A program made the translations under genes and the position numbers. From Amblyornis subalaris (lineage: Eukaryota > Chordata > Aves > Passeriformes > Ptilonorhynchidae): a DNA stretch of 64,000 nucleotides. Shown piece by piece: positions 48,701-62,020 of this stretch. The stretch is taken from positions 558,001 through 622,000 of the forward strand of contig JACAXG010000055.1 of NCBI GenBank assembly GCA_018881555.1, read 5' to 3'. Within the stretch, counting starts at the first letter, position 1. Each line of letters begins with the position of its first letter. The notes beneath the pieces are model-generated. The model had not been told where the DNA came from. It saw only the letters and a list, made by a program, of their open reading frames with translations, and ran no database searches.

Positions 48701-51700
48701 TTAAAAACCCCTATAAGCCCTTTTAAGGGCCTCAGTGAGGACGTTCTGGGGCCTTACTCTCATGAAGGTGTCTGTCACTCCCATGAAGAGCCTCAGTGTC
48801 AAAGAAGAGGAACAAAATGCAGTACTGGCTTTGAGTGAGAAAATGAAATGCTGGGTATGAAGAATTATCTCTGTACCACAGTCCAGTGCTCCTCCCCTGT
48901 TGAAGGCAGCTGGTTGGGTGACTGGCAGGTGACACACCACAGCTATCTCATATAAATCCAGGGCAGCTGAAGTGTGTTTCATCTGCCAAGAGAACAGTTC
49001 CTGGTGCTAGGAATAGCGAGAGCTGGCAGCTCAGATACCACTCCTTTCCCTGTGGCTAGGACCTTGGCATCAAGCTACACCAGAAGGAGAAGTGGATATT
49101 GTTATTATTAGATGCCTTACTGTGTTACCTGCAGATAGGGATCAATGTCCCTAGTGCGCTTGGTACGTGATGACTGCACAAAGATTAAAAACAAAAAGTT
49201 TCAGAACTTGCTTATGCTTAACAGATTTCCAGGCAGTCAGACAAAGAAGTCCTTGTCCTCCTTTGAAATATTGGCTATGTGCTCATTTAGTTACCATGTA
49301 ATCATTTTTGATGAGAATCAGAAATTTGGGGTTATTCACTGAAATAATTTCTGGTACTACTGATTCAAACAAAGAGAAGCAATGAAAGAACCAAACACAT
49401 ACTGACAACTGGTGTTCATTTTTTAGCATTTTTCTACTCAAACAAAACNCATGATGCTATACAGAAAAATTTTATGATGATGAGAATTTTTTTCATCACT
49501 ATATCAGGTTTTTCATGAGATATTCTTCACAGCATCCAGTAACAAATACTCAATTATCAGCCTCCAAAAGTTTTTACAGTATGTCCTGCCAATAACAATT
49601 AAGTTGATAGTGACTTCTGAATAAATGTCTATTCAGATCTATTGACCCAAGGGTTAAATATTAACTGAGGAGATGCCAAGGTCAATATTCTCCTACAGCA
49701 CCAATAAATCCTGATGTTCTTCACAGTAAAAAAGATGCATCTAATACCACACATACTGAAATTTGTTGCCTGGATCCCCGGTCTCTCTACTAGTCAAATA
49801 AAGGATGCTCAACACAGAAGGAAATATTTTGTTATAGATGAGAAAAAAGAGAGAAAGGTGCTGTCAGCCAGCCCAGGGTCCATATTCCGTCNTGTTGTTT
49901 AACATAAGGTATCTGTTGTTCTAAAATATGCCAGGAAAAGTTTCTATCTGTAACCAGCGCAACATGGAGAGAACAGCTGGCTGCTTACCTCAGCTGCAGA
50001 GGTTACTCTTCCAGATTCATATTCTCTGATTATGACTCTTCATCCAAATTTAGGTGAAACCGCAGAGAGATTTCCCTATTACACCAATGAGCTGAGAAAC
50101 CATCTCAGCTTCATTTGGGGATCAACAGAGTTACTGGAAATTTCCTATGATGAACATTTATGAGAATATATGAACATAGATGAGGATAGCTGAAAATGGA
50201 ATTCGATAAGACAGAAATTTCTGATGGAAATATCTCCCACATTTTCTTAATTAAAAAATAATAACAGTTTCAAGAAAGCACTACGCAATAAAAATTAAAT
50301 TTTAATACATGATCCGTTACTGCGTTTGCTTTGCAGGTAATCAGAAATGGTGAAGTTGCCCTAAGTTAGATACTACTATTTATATTTTAATCATCTGAAT
50401 TATCTACATATGTGGTCTTGGTAGCAGTTAATTATTGCCCAGCTGCAGCTCTTTCAAACTCAATAGGATTTTCTGTGTGGTAAAACATTCAAATCAGCAA
50501 CAAAAAATGCAGTTTAGGGCCTGAGTGACTCATGTAGTCACTCAGCAGATCAGAAGGAAGGACAGGAACTAAATCAGGATGATTTCCAGTCTCCTAGATG
50601 GAATACTTATTCACAAAATTGTTTAAGGTATAGGATAAAAAAACATCTCTGCCGTTATAAGGTGTCCAGTAAAAGATTTTATTATCCATTGAGTTTAACT
50701 TTTACTCAAGGTCAAGAATTAGAAGGCAGAACAAAATCTTTTTTTAAGTCAAAACCACCCTAAAGCAGCTGCTTGCTTAGTTATTGTTATGACATCAAAG
50801 AGATCAGCCCAATTGCACTGTGAGAAGCAAAGTGATTAACACATCTTTATTTGATTGATTGAGCATGTTAAATAGATACTTCCACAGATAAACTGTGTTA
50901 CCATGTTAAGCACCAGGCTCTAAGAGAGCAGCAAAACGATCCTACTCATAATTTGTGCTTGAGGAGCAAATGACCTGTGGAAAATCGTGACCCAGTTGAT
51001 TTTAGTGCGTAGACTGAAAGCTGTGTTTTGCATATGGATGTGAGGATGAAAAATGTAAAGACGGAAGGACAAAGAGCATAAGCTAGCATGTCAGCAGGAT
51101 GGGAAATCCCATTCCAAGAGGAGGAAGTATATGTTCAAAAAGCTGCNTATACATACCTCAACTAGTAATTTTATGAGATTTAATATAGGCCTAACAAGGC
51201 TCAGTGCAAATTTTTCTAATTTTTCACACGCATAGAGCTTGTGCAACACATGGTAGGATGCAACCTTCCACTAACAAGCCTTTTTGGGGGGGATTATTTT
51301 GTTTTTCCATGTGTGTTCATTATTCCGTTATTTCTCCTTACAATTTCCCTGGAATAAGGGCTATGAGCTAAACTCAGATAAACAGATTTTTTTACCAGAG
51401 TGGTGCTTACAACCTATGTGCCAAGTGCATGATCCAATAGCAGTTAAAGGAACTTTCAAATACATACTTGTATCGCTGTATTTTCTCCTGTGTATGTACA
51501 ACGTTAAGAATACATCTCATTATTTATTTTTACACTGGTTGACACTAATCATGGGGGAAAAAGAGTGAGAAATTTTTTCTTATTTGCTCGCTCTAGCTTC
51601 TGATATTTAAATGCAAATTACCTACTGTTAGCAGGATTGTTATTCTTATCTCCCTGAACCTTGTCTATCTTGTATCTCTCATTTGTTCTGCTTTACCGTC

Positions 51701-52613
51701 TGTGAACTTTTTTTAATTCCTACAGGCAAGTTCCCTCAAGTCTGTTCTAAGATGTACAGTAGTAAATGTTCTCTTCTCTCAACTGGCAGAGCCATTCATT
51801 TACATTTCAAGTCTCATGCTGCTGGAAACTGGAAAATAATCAGAAGACTTGTTTATATATCACTGTTTTTCTAAAGTTCAAACCATTGTAATAAGAAAAT
51901 CCTAGCCAGTATTCATAGAGAAAATGTCAAACAGAAAATATGGACATATCAGGTATTCAGATGACTGAATCTCAAACAATATTGTACTAGGGGAAGGGAA
52001 CAAAAGCAATTTTGTAGTTAAATATTTCAGAAAATGTAGAAGATGAACAGCAGGCAAAGGTCTCCTATTCACATATCTTTTTTTTTTTTCTTGTTCTAAA
52101 ATCCAAAATTGTAAGATTGACTGAGCAGAGACAATGCCATGAAATTTGTTTGGTTCACTTTTTGACTCAGGAATGTACTGCCATAACTGAATTTCAATTT
52201 CCAATGAGATGATTTTATTGAAAACTGACATTTCTGAACATTTGCAAGATGGAAAATATACTAGCAATAGCATGCACAAGGGCATGAGCCTGATGATGGC
52301 TTCTTATGAGTATTCCCAGATTGATTTATAAAATGTTTAGGAAAACTGCAGAGAAAACTGAAGGGATGATTATTACAGACGACACAAATTTAGGAAGTAA
52401 ATGCTGGCCTTTAACTGTTTGCTGCTGACTGTATTCTTTTAATTGAATTTAGTGTTCATGGAAAATGCTAAATCAGCAAAATTTTTCTATGTTCAGAAAA
52501 ATGAAAACAGCCATAAAGCAGCTTTCCATGTATAGCCCCATAAATGCCTTTCCTCATTAGCAGGCCTTCCTGCTCAGGTTTTAGACAGTGTAATGTGGCT
52601 TTCCATAAGATGG
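48701..52613. other. Unique AT-rich sequence, no gene recognised
   Basis: Open frames reach 127 codons (minus, 51902-52285), without motif or codon bias. The segment 50240-50540 is AT-rich, non-repetitive and could be regulatory. A short piece near 52368-52400 (ATTACAGACGACACAAATTT) resembles the CR1 F-ADD region and may be an outlying part of the CR1 tail that follows. Confidence 0.5.
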
Positions 52614-52690
52614 CTCTGCTTGAGCGGGATTGTTGGGCCNNGTGACCTCCAGAGGTCCTTTCAAAGCTCAGCCATTCTGGGGCTCTGTGA
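52614..52690 (+). mobile_element. CR1 LINE 3' terminal fragment
   Basis: CTCTGCTTGAGCGGGATTGT, GTGACCTCCAGAGGTCCTTT and TCAGCCATTCTGGGGCTCTG follow the avian CR1 3' UTR and end with a degraded terminal repeat. Two adjacent N bases lie at 52640-52641, within the element. Only about 77 bases are confidently recognised. Confidence 0.8.
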
Positions 52691-55600
52691 AGGGGAATAA
52701 ACATATTGGTAACTTTCTGAGAAGGGTACCTGCCTACTGTGATCTTCTCAGAGCCTATTAGGGTTTGTTCTTGCAGATCACAAAACTGCCAAGAGATTGT
52801 GACAAATGTCACTCCCTTGTGACCAGTCAGGTTCAGACGTCAGTACAGGGGAGCCATTTAAGCACATGAGTAACTTCAATATACAAGCAGTGCCACTAAA
52901 TCAAGCCTATAAGGGTTTTACGTATTTCCTTAATGGGCTATCTATATGCTTAAAATTATGCACATGCATTTGTGTTTTGACCCAGGCCTCGGCTTTGTCC
53001 TGAGTTTCCTTCCAGCTGAGCCCCAGCCCCATCACAGGCACTGGCCATCTGGGGCAGTCAAGTACCAGGGTTGAGTGCACCTCATTTCTTCCAATTATAT
53101 CTTTAGGTCNTTTCCTTTCTTATGATATTTATCGTTGCTTAAACTGCAATACCTTTCTAAGCAGATATTCCCCTCAGTGTAATGCTGTTAAGTCCCCCCT
53201 GGAGAATTTCATTCTTCACTGCTATTCCAGGCTTATTGCACATGGAGCCTTGCAGCTAAGCAGAGTGCTGGCCTCTGCACTCTGGACAGGGCTGGGTTTT
53301 TTTATCATCAGCTTGTATGGGGTTATTCTTTGTAAGGTCAGTATTTCTGCCTATGGCCAGGATAAATCCTCAAATGCTATTTAAAATCCTTACATCAGCT
53401 TCTTTCTCCTATGGGTTCAGGGATAAACTTTACAGCCTGGTTCTTCTAGCAACTGCATCATTTTATTTAAATGTGAGAAAGGAAATTTGAGAGTGTATTA
53501 CCACTTCATCTTCGTGTGAGGATTAACAGCTCAGTAGTAGGATTAACTAGAGAGCTAAGGGAGATGCCACCTGTGACACACTGGAAGTTTCTTTGTAGTC
53601 TAGAAATGTTGATATAAACCTGGTCCTCTGAGGCCAGCTTTTTCTCCAGTCTTTGCTGTTTTAGAACCAGAGTATCTTCCCTGACTCCTGTAAGATTGTA
53701 ACTGACTTGTAAATAAAATAACTCAGAAAAAATAGTCCTTCATTTCAGCCACACTGAAAGAATTGTCAGTTATTTTCTTTTTCACAATATAAATTTTTAC
53801 TTTAAACCTTAGTTTTGCTCTTGGTTAAACAAGTATGCTTTGAAAAAATAAATACTGAAAACCCCAAAATCTAATATTTTCCAGTCATTGCCCAATTGCT
53901 AATTTATTCTTTATGTAATGAAGAGCTGGGTAGCGGACAAATAATTATTTCATTATTTCTCTGAAGAAAAAAAAAATATGAAGCATGCTGGAGCATTCTT
54001 TAGCTAGGGAATTGGTCCTTAACTGGGCTTGAATAAAACCAGAATCTGACAATCAAAAGACAATGCTTCATAAAATTTCTACAATAATATTTTCCCCAGA
54101 AAATTACTTAAAAAGGAAGTTTTAACCTTACCTTTTCTGAAATGCTCCAAATCCAATTTCATGAAAGTTTTAATCATGTGGAGCAGGGAAAAAGTCAGAA
54201 TTTTAATACTTCCACTGCAGGTTTTGTGGTAGTGCCAGTTTGTTTTCTCAGGAATTTGTCCAGATGTTGTAGGAACTGGCAACAGTATAGAGCATGTCAG
54301 TGGGCAGATCAGAGTGCTTATCAGCCATATTCAGGCTTTAGATGACCTTTTCTCAGTGCCAATGATGTCGACTTTAATCTTATTAGAAATTTCAGCTGCA
54401 GTGGCAATAGGTCACTAGTGAATTGTCTGGAGAGTTGGAGTAAGAGAGAGGTTTTCCATCTCTTTTCATTATATCTATTATAGGTAGATGGGCACTGATT
54501 GTGTTCAGACTTAAACTGAATGAGTTGAAGATGAGGCTTCAAAGATTAGAACTGAGTTATACAGGTTTGATGATGATCAAATTCTCCAGGCTTACCTTGT
54601 AAGATCTCTGCCATCCCAAATCAGTAAAATTTTGCTCTCGTTATGTTCTCCCCATGTCTAAAGTAGAACGAGAAGAATCAGGATTTTAGTTTGGACTTGT
54701 CCTGAGTGTGACTCCCTAGGTACAGATGGAAATTTTAATATATGCATTTCATGCTTTTGGGAATTAAAATTTCACTTTTTGTTTTTCAACCATCTTTAAA
54801 TCCTAAACATTTGCTATCCATTTCCAGTTTCTTCTTGGGCCACATCAATGTATTTTTGGAGCCTATCATCATTCAAGCACTTCACATTTACTTGTTTTCT
54901 TCAGTAATCTAAAATATGGATTAGATTTCAATTCATATGTTAATATTGTGCCAGTTTCTTTGAAGATCAACTCTAATCTTTCATCCATTTTTGTCCTTAT
55001 GTAAGCTTGTCATGAGAAAATAAATGCCTGGCTACTCAAGTGCATATTAAAATACAATGCTAATAAAAATGAACTATTGAACTAAAATATGCAACTCTCA
55101 GTTGTCTTCTTCTTTTCATTTTGCTTCTCTGCAGCACCCTTTCCTGGTCCCACACCACCAATTTAGATGGTAGACTCAAGACTCTTGGGGTTCATCGACT
55201 ATGTATTGCAAAGGAACCATTTCTAAGAACACAATTGTGCAAGTCTGTTCGGCCAAAAAGCAAGGAAGATTCATGTCTTCCTTCTGAAAATTGACTTAAG
55301 AGCAGAACTTCATTTAGAGAGAAAAAATACAGTATATTACTATAAAAAAATGATTTCACAGATTTAATACATAACAACCATAGTGGTATTAACTTAGGTC
55401 CTTTGTTATGGAAATAATGCTTTGTGAGATCTCCAAAGGGGAGGATGACTTAAATGAATATTTTGCAACCTCTATTGTCTCTATGAATGAAAAGATGAAC
55501 TCTAGTGACAGCGTAAATAAATAATACTTGAGAATTTATTGGGATCAATATAAAGTTACCAGTATTCCTATCATTATNTCAGAGGGATGCTCTATTCCTG

Positions 55601-56424
55601 TAGCAGCAGAGCACACATTTTATGGTCACTGCACTTCACAGGAACACGAGTACAAGAAAGAGTCATCACATTTCTACTTTGTTATGCTTTCAACTTTAAC
55701 TAGAAGGCCAGATACCTGGAGACACTTATAGTATATCTTAACTAATTCATGTCAAGAATATTCACAAACCAGCTATTTCAAAATGAAGGCTTCATTGTTT
55801 CAATGCCTTGCTCACTTTACTTCAGCTTAACTGCTTTACAGATTCTTGACTATTCTTTCTTGATATTCATAAAATGCTCCACCGTAACCTTGAAAGGAAA
55901 TGGTCAAGTGAAAGTTAGAAATTTGTTATTAAAACTATAGTTTCTAAAGTCCAAAATAAAAGCAAAATAATCCACTGGGGCAAATCTGGGTTTGCTTGCC
56001 TTTGATATTTTCCACTTTATCTTCTACTCCTTTTTCAAAAGGAAATAGAAATCAGCAAGAAATGAAGAATGCTAAATGTTGGAGAAAGTAATCATATTAA
56101 GGTTTGTCAGTCAGAGCTCATTTTTTCTTAGCTTTCCATAATGCCATTCATATGAATTAATCAACTCGCAGAGTGTGGTTTGTGTTTTAAAAAGAGCTTT
56201 TTTTCTCCCCATGAGATACAGCTCAGAAATTGGCAATTGAAAACAGATACAGAACGCATTAGTGGGATGAAGTTGGCTGCCTCAAACAACTCAGATTGAC
56301 ACAACAATTAGGCAAGACTCTCAAGTAGTCCCTGTGTCAGATACAGCTGGTCAACTGGATTTGAAGGGGGAAAGGGATAAAACCACACTTGCTAGAGATA
56401 AGCCTGGGAACAAGGTGATCAAGT
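52691..56424. other. Unique AT-rich sequence, no gene or repeat recognised
   Basis: Open frames are short (73 codons or fewer) and fall on both strands. No interspersed repeat or RNA gene is recognised. Confidence 0.55.
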
Positions 56425-57243
56425 AGTTCCTCAGACATTTTGCAGATGACACCAAGTTGGGCAGGAGGGTAGGAAGGCTCTGCAGGCAGATGTGAACAAG
56501 CGGGATCGACGGGGTGAGGCCAATGGTGTGAGGTTCCACTGGCCCAAGTGCTGGGTCCTGAACCTGGGTCACAACAACCCCAGGCACTGCTACAGGCTGG
56601 GGCAGAGTGGCTGCAGAGCTGCCTGGTGGAAAAGGACCTGAGGGTGCTGGTCAGTGTGCTGAACATGAGCCAGTGTGTGGGCAAGAAGGCCGATGGAATC
56701 CAGACTTGTACAAGTAACTGGTGAGGCCACATCTTGAATCCTGTGTTCAGTTTTGGGCCCCTCACTACAAGACACACACTGAGGTGCTGGAGCTTGTCCA
56801 GAGAAGGGCAGTGGATCTGGGGAAGGGTCTAGAGCACAAGTCTAATGAGGAGCAGCTGAGGGAGCTGGGGGTGCTTAACCTGGAGAAAAGGAGGCTCAGA
56901 NAGGGCCTTATCACTCTCTACAACTGCCTGAAAGGAGGTTATAGGCAGGTGGGGGTCATTCTCTTGTCCCAAGAAGTAGTAGAACAAGAGGAAGTGGCCT
57001 CAAGTTGTGTGAAAGGAGGTTTAGATTGGATACTAGGAAAAATCTCTTCCCCAAAAGGGTTGTCAAGCATTGGAACAGGCTACACTGGTAAGTGGGAGTC
57101 ACCACCCCTGGAAGTATTTAAAAGATGTGTAGATTTGGAACTTAGACGTGGTTTAGGTGTGGACTTCTTAGTGCTGGGTTAAGACTTGGACTCGATGACT
57201 TTAAAGGTCTTTTCCAACCTAAATAATTCTGTGATTCTGTGAT
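56425..57243 (+). mobile_element. CR1 LINE, 3' part with RT C-terminus and complete 3' end
   Basis: The largest well-preserved CR1 in the window. It starts around TTGCAGATGACACCAAGTTGGG (the F-ADD motif region, about 56439), with a small deletion right after it. A 153-codon open stretch from 56721 carries [39 protein letters not shown] and LNLEKRRLR, the CR1 C-terminal pattern. The 3' UTR ends AATTCTGTGATTCTGTGA at about 57241, two and a half terminal units. Relative to typical CR1 about 60 bases are missing near 56715, between the regions encoding the AC-I-N and ALVRPHLEYC segments. The catalytic palm is absent, so the copy is inactive. Confidence 0.97.
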
Positions 57244-60200
57244 ACTTCCTTATCAACCACATTGCAACATTTGATTTACATAATTAAATGCAATTCCTCT
57301 TGCCACCTCCATAACACGACAAGCAACTGACACTCATTTTCAAAAAGCTGTACAAATGCATTACCCTGGAGTGATGGCTCTCCAGACTAACACAGGTGAA
57401 AATCCTCTGAACTGAGGTAAAATACTGAAGGGTATTTGTGGTAAGCAGGGTTTATATGGATTTCTTCCACTATTTCTTGTATCATCACTGGGATCATTCA
57501 CAGTCAGTGCAAGGTTTTGTCAGTAGTTTTCTATACTTTCTTTTAGAACTATAGAAAACCACAATTTTTTGCCTGCTACAATACACATCTCTGCTGAAGA
57601 ATTTAGCTGCAGAACCTAATTGCTATATTATGTTCTCCATCACTTCTATGATACTCCAGGGAAGAAAGAATGAGAAATTTATAACGGCAAAAGGAATCTT
57701 TTCACCCCTTTGGGCAGCTAGATCTTGAAATAGTTTTAAATGGAATTTCAAGCATTATTACTTTAGCAGTCATCCTCTTTCTAACCACATCTGGTACTCA
57801 CCCGTCACTTGCCAGTCCACCAAAAAAGAGTAGCTCTTTTTCACTTTAAAACAATAAAAAATGAAACATTTAAGAGTGGTATCATTAGGTCTTTATTACA
57901 CTCAGTTAATGATTCACAGTGATACTGAGCCAACTGAAAAGGTTTTAATTCTGTCAGACCCAGGAGAACTGGGTTTTATCTCATACCAAAATAAATCAAA
58001 ATTAATTTGGGTGAACTCAGCTAGTCCATTAGCTCCAGTTGTTGTAGCAACTCGGGACCCTGGTGCTGTTTTTCTGAAGATAGTTCCAAAGTGAGTTTCA
58101 TTTTCTGTGAACTTTCATCGTGCCACAGGTCTCCCTGAACTGGCTTTATTTAGTGCAAATGGCAGAGTCACTCTTGTTCTCAAGCCCTACAGGTAGAGTA
58201 TTTAGAACAAAACAAAATATATTTCTGGTGAGATCATCAACCTAATGACTCAAAAAGAAAATGGGATAAATGCTAATTGGCAGAGAAGAATTCCTGGCTT
58301 CATGATATTGTAATTCTTTTGTACTTGTTTGGTTCAAATATTTGCCACAGGAAAATCACCTACTTGACACAGGATATGCATTGTGTCCTTGAATTCATGA
58401 CATCTTCCTCCTGTTTATTGGACTCCACAGACCCTCTGAGCACATCCACCCTCCAAGACATTCTCCAGCACTCCTCACCAAACCTTTCAAAAAGCTTACA
58501 CATCGTCTCAGGCTTCAAGGAGATATTGTTAGATATTTCTAGTAGTTCTGATTATTTTGCTACCTCCTTCTTCCAGATAATTTGCCTGAGTAGCCCATTT
58601 GACTCTTCAGCTCAGATTCATCTCATCTGTATTTAGACATCTAATATATGTGAGAGCACTTGTGCTCAGTTCCTGTAAAATCACTGGAGAAAGACAAGAC
58701 ACTCCTACGAGCCATTTGTGGCTTGGGTGGGCTGAGTCCTCCCCAGGGGTGCCCATCCTTCTCCTCTGTCCGAAGAAAGATGCTACAAAGACTGTACATC
58801 CCATGGGGACTCCTGACTGAGGCACACAACGTTACCTGCAATCGCTCCAGACATGCNGTTGAGAGGGTTTTGGTAATATTGTAACATTATTTGTGCTTTT
58901 GGCACATTTTTCTGCATGCCATTATCGCATTACCTACACCTTGCAGATTATAAAACAAGAGAGACTGATGTGTAATATATAATCAAAGCAGTAATAAGAC
59001 CCAGGAAAATAGATGGGATTCTTTATTTTGTTTTCCTTCATAAGCCTTTTACTTCAGTTTTCTTATCAGTATTGTCACAAAGTTTTAAGATCTGTTTTCT
59101 AATGGCTTCTTAGCAGAACAAGAATTATACTCTAATAGGCAGAGCTCTTTCNCATTCAACCCAAGCAATCAAAATGGCCATATTGGAATTTCTAACTTGA
59201 ACTTTCTGTGATGTGAGAAATAGTTTGAAGTAAAGAAGCAAAAATCCTTCTCTCTCATCCCTTCCACATGCACTGGAATTGACAAGGAATGACTTGCATG
59301 TTGGTGGTAACCAATCTCCACATACAGAATTGTACCAGTAGCTATCTGAGTCTGGGAAACAAGGATGGGAGGGCAGGAGGAAATGCCCGCGCCACAAAGC
59401 AGTGCTGCTGCAGTTTTGAAATCCGAAGGAACAGGAAAACTTGTTCCATATCCTCCAGAACTAGCCACTCATCCATCCCTCAGCTGAGCTGAGGTGGAGA
59501 ATGTAGGGCATGAATGCATACCAGAAATGGATATAACTGTAATCAAATCAAATGGAGACCAAACTCCTGGAACTGATGTCTAACTCATGCATTCAAACCT
59601 TGAAAGTCCTTCACAAGAGTCGCAGCACTGACCCCAGGTAAAATCCAATTCCTCTTTCATCACACGTTTTTAATTTTCTGGACAGTCTCTCTGTCCATTT
59701 TCCCATTCCTGTACTGTCTGAGTGTACTTAGCTAAATTTATCTGCTCTTTCTTCATTATCATCAGGAAAGTTTTTTTTTTTTAATTATCTTTTACTTAAC
59801 ATCATTTTATCCTGATCAAAAATCCCACCTACATACATTCTGTGAAGCCTTGCAATGCCTTCAGACGCCAATCCTGTTTACGTACACTGCATCTTTTCTC
59901 TCCTACTAATAAAGTGCTGTCACCCAACAGGTTTTGCATCCCATCTGGCAGGAACATAACAAATTAACTACTTAACCTGAGTTTGTAGATAACAACTATT
60001 CTTCAGAATTATTTAAATATGATTTAATATTGTTGTTTATACTAAAATTGAGTGGTAACACAATCCTGGCAATACTTGCTGGGGTAATAAATGCCTCTGG
60101 GGTTAGGACTGAGGGGCACAACAAGAGGCTGTAGGACTTTGAATATTCTCAGAGTGCTCCTAGTGCATTAGAAACACTGTGCTTAGCATCTTGTACTGTG

Positions 60201-61860
60201 AGCAAATAATAAGATGAAAAGACTCTGCATTAAAAATGCAAAGGGTATAACCTTTCTAACAACAAAGCAAAAAGATTCTTCCTTAACATTATACTTCCAT
60301 AATAATTATTGTTAATATTAGCATGTTAATTAACTTTCCACTGTAAATAGTAGATTGCAGTTTGAATGTGATTTAGAACCTGTAACATATCTGTGGAGGT
60401 TTCTCACAGTGGGAACTGCTTACCCAGTTTGGAATCAACAACTTTTGAAGCTATAAGGTAGTTTTGTGCCCTGCTGATGTTTATAATTTCTATAGGCCAT
60501 CTTTGGATAGTCCCCAGTGACAGAAGCTGTATTTTTACGGTACCATAAAGAAAGAGATGCCCAAAAAGATGAATTTACAGAGGTGATTCAGCACCTTAAA
60601 ATCTGAGAAGTACCTACTCATTGGAACTTAGAGAGGCATGTAAGCACAGTAGACTCCAGACAGTGATCTTTGCCAGCCAAACCCAGCTGTGTTCCCAACA
60701 TGTGACTGAAACTAGTTGTGTCCTCACTGCTTGCAAGGGCAAAGTACTGATTTGCGCATGTCCCTCTGCATTGCTGGAGAGTCCCTTCTCAGTGAGCCTG
60801 CAGGACTCGGGAAGGCTGGGTGATGGGTAGAGTCTGGCCTGAATTTCTGCTGTCACTGCAGCACCCTACATCCAGGGATTTTACTCTGGCCCAAAGAGAG
60901 AAATTACCCAAATGAGCATCACAGGTAAATGTGGGATTACAATTCAAAAGTTTGTGACTCTGGAAGTGTGCCACAGAAAGGCCATTTTTCACTACGCCTA
61001 GATCTCAGATAAATGTATATAAATCTTCCACGGTTTGTATTAAAAAGAATGAGGAACAGTGATTTCAGAAGTAGTTTTGACAATTAGAGACAGATTCCGA
61101 TGTTAAATTCTCTCTCATAGATGCAAACATAAACATTAATCTAAGCATTTTATTCTCCAGTTCCAAATTTGTCTCACTCAATCTGGCAAAAAGCACACAC
61201 TCAGTGTGTGCCTGTGAGGAAATAATGCTCTCCCCTGTGCCTCAGCTTCCCTTTTCTATCAGTGGAAGCTCCTAATCTAATAATTTTTAAATTCCTACAC
61301 AGAAAAATGTTTTCAGGCTTAATATATCAAGATAAATAAATTATACAGAGATGTTTGCAAAAGAACACTGCATCAATGCTGAGAGATTCATCATAAAGAA
61401 CAATTATAGCTAACACACTTCGAATATTAAGCCTAAAATGTTTATAAGTGTATAAATCTTCAGAACAAATCCTTTGAGCAAAGCTGTTGCTTTCACAAAA
61501 AAGTGCTATGCAAGAAAAAGAATAATATTAAATATTGTTTATGTTTATAGCATACCATAATAATGTAGCTGCATTGGCTAAAAGCACTGACATAATATTA
61601 ATTACTTTAAAGAGCTAAATTATCTCCCGCTGCAAGTGCTAAAGGTCTCTTAGCTGTAGCTGAGCTAAGACAATTCCTCCTCAGTATAAAATCCATTCTT
61701 TAAAGATACAATTTTTGCACTTAATATATATCACATTCATATATATGTTAAATGAAAACCAAGAGCAGACACAAGTGCTATCTCTAAACAGTCGAGGTGC
61801 ATAAATATGAAGGAAGGAGATGTGTCACAAGATAATAACAAGAAGATACGGACAGAATAG
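57244..61860. other. Unique AT-rich sequence, no gene recognised
   Basis: Open frames reach 119 codons (58277-58636, plus), with no recognisable motif. The patch 58640-58850 is GC-richer and open in several frames on both strands, as expected by chance. The segment 61290-61780 is AT-rich, non-repetitive and rich in AATATTA- and TTAATTA-like cores. It may be regulatory. Confidence 0.5.
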
Positions 61861-62020
61861 CTCAGGCTGAACAGGAGAAAAAGTGTCTTAATAATGATAA
61901 GGTCTATTGGACTGTGGAATAGTCTTTAAAGGGAAATAATAGAACCCCATCTCTAGGGATAGGTATAAGAACACAGGAAAAAAATAGGAAATGAAAGATT
62001 GCAAGAAACAATCCTGATGT
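61861..62020 (+). mobile_element. Ancient CR1-type LINE trace
   Basis: GATAAGGTCTATTGGACTGT, GGAATAGTCTTTAAAGGGAA and ACCCCATCTCTAGGGATAGG follow the order of the CR1 region encoding the last residues (LWN-LP-EV--SPSL pattern), just before the 3' UTR. The flanking sequence does not extend the match convincingly and no terminal repeat is seen. Confidence 0.45.

Noticed and set aside
51902..52285. 127-codon minus-strand open frame
   Set aside because: No motif, no codon bias, no splice context; a chance frame.
56337..56777. 146-codon minus-strand open frame
   Set aside because: Antisense to the CR1 at 56425-57243. GC-rich transposon sequence keeps the opposite strand open.
56721..57182. 153-codon plus-strand open frame as a host gene
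   Set aside because: The peptide is the C-terminal region of CR1 reverse transcriptase, so it is annotated as part of the transposon.
58277..58636. 119-codon plus-strand open frame
   Set aside because: No recognisable domain; serine- and leucine-rich composition typical of pyrimidine-rich noncoding sequence.
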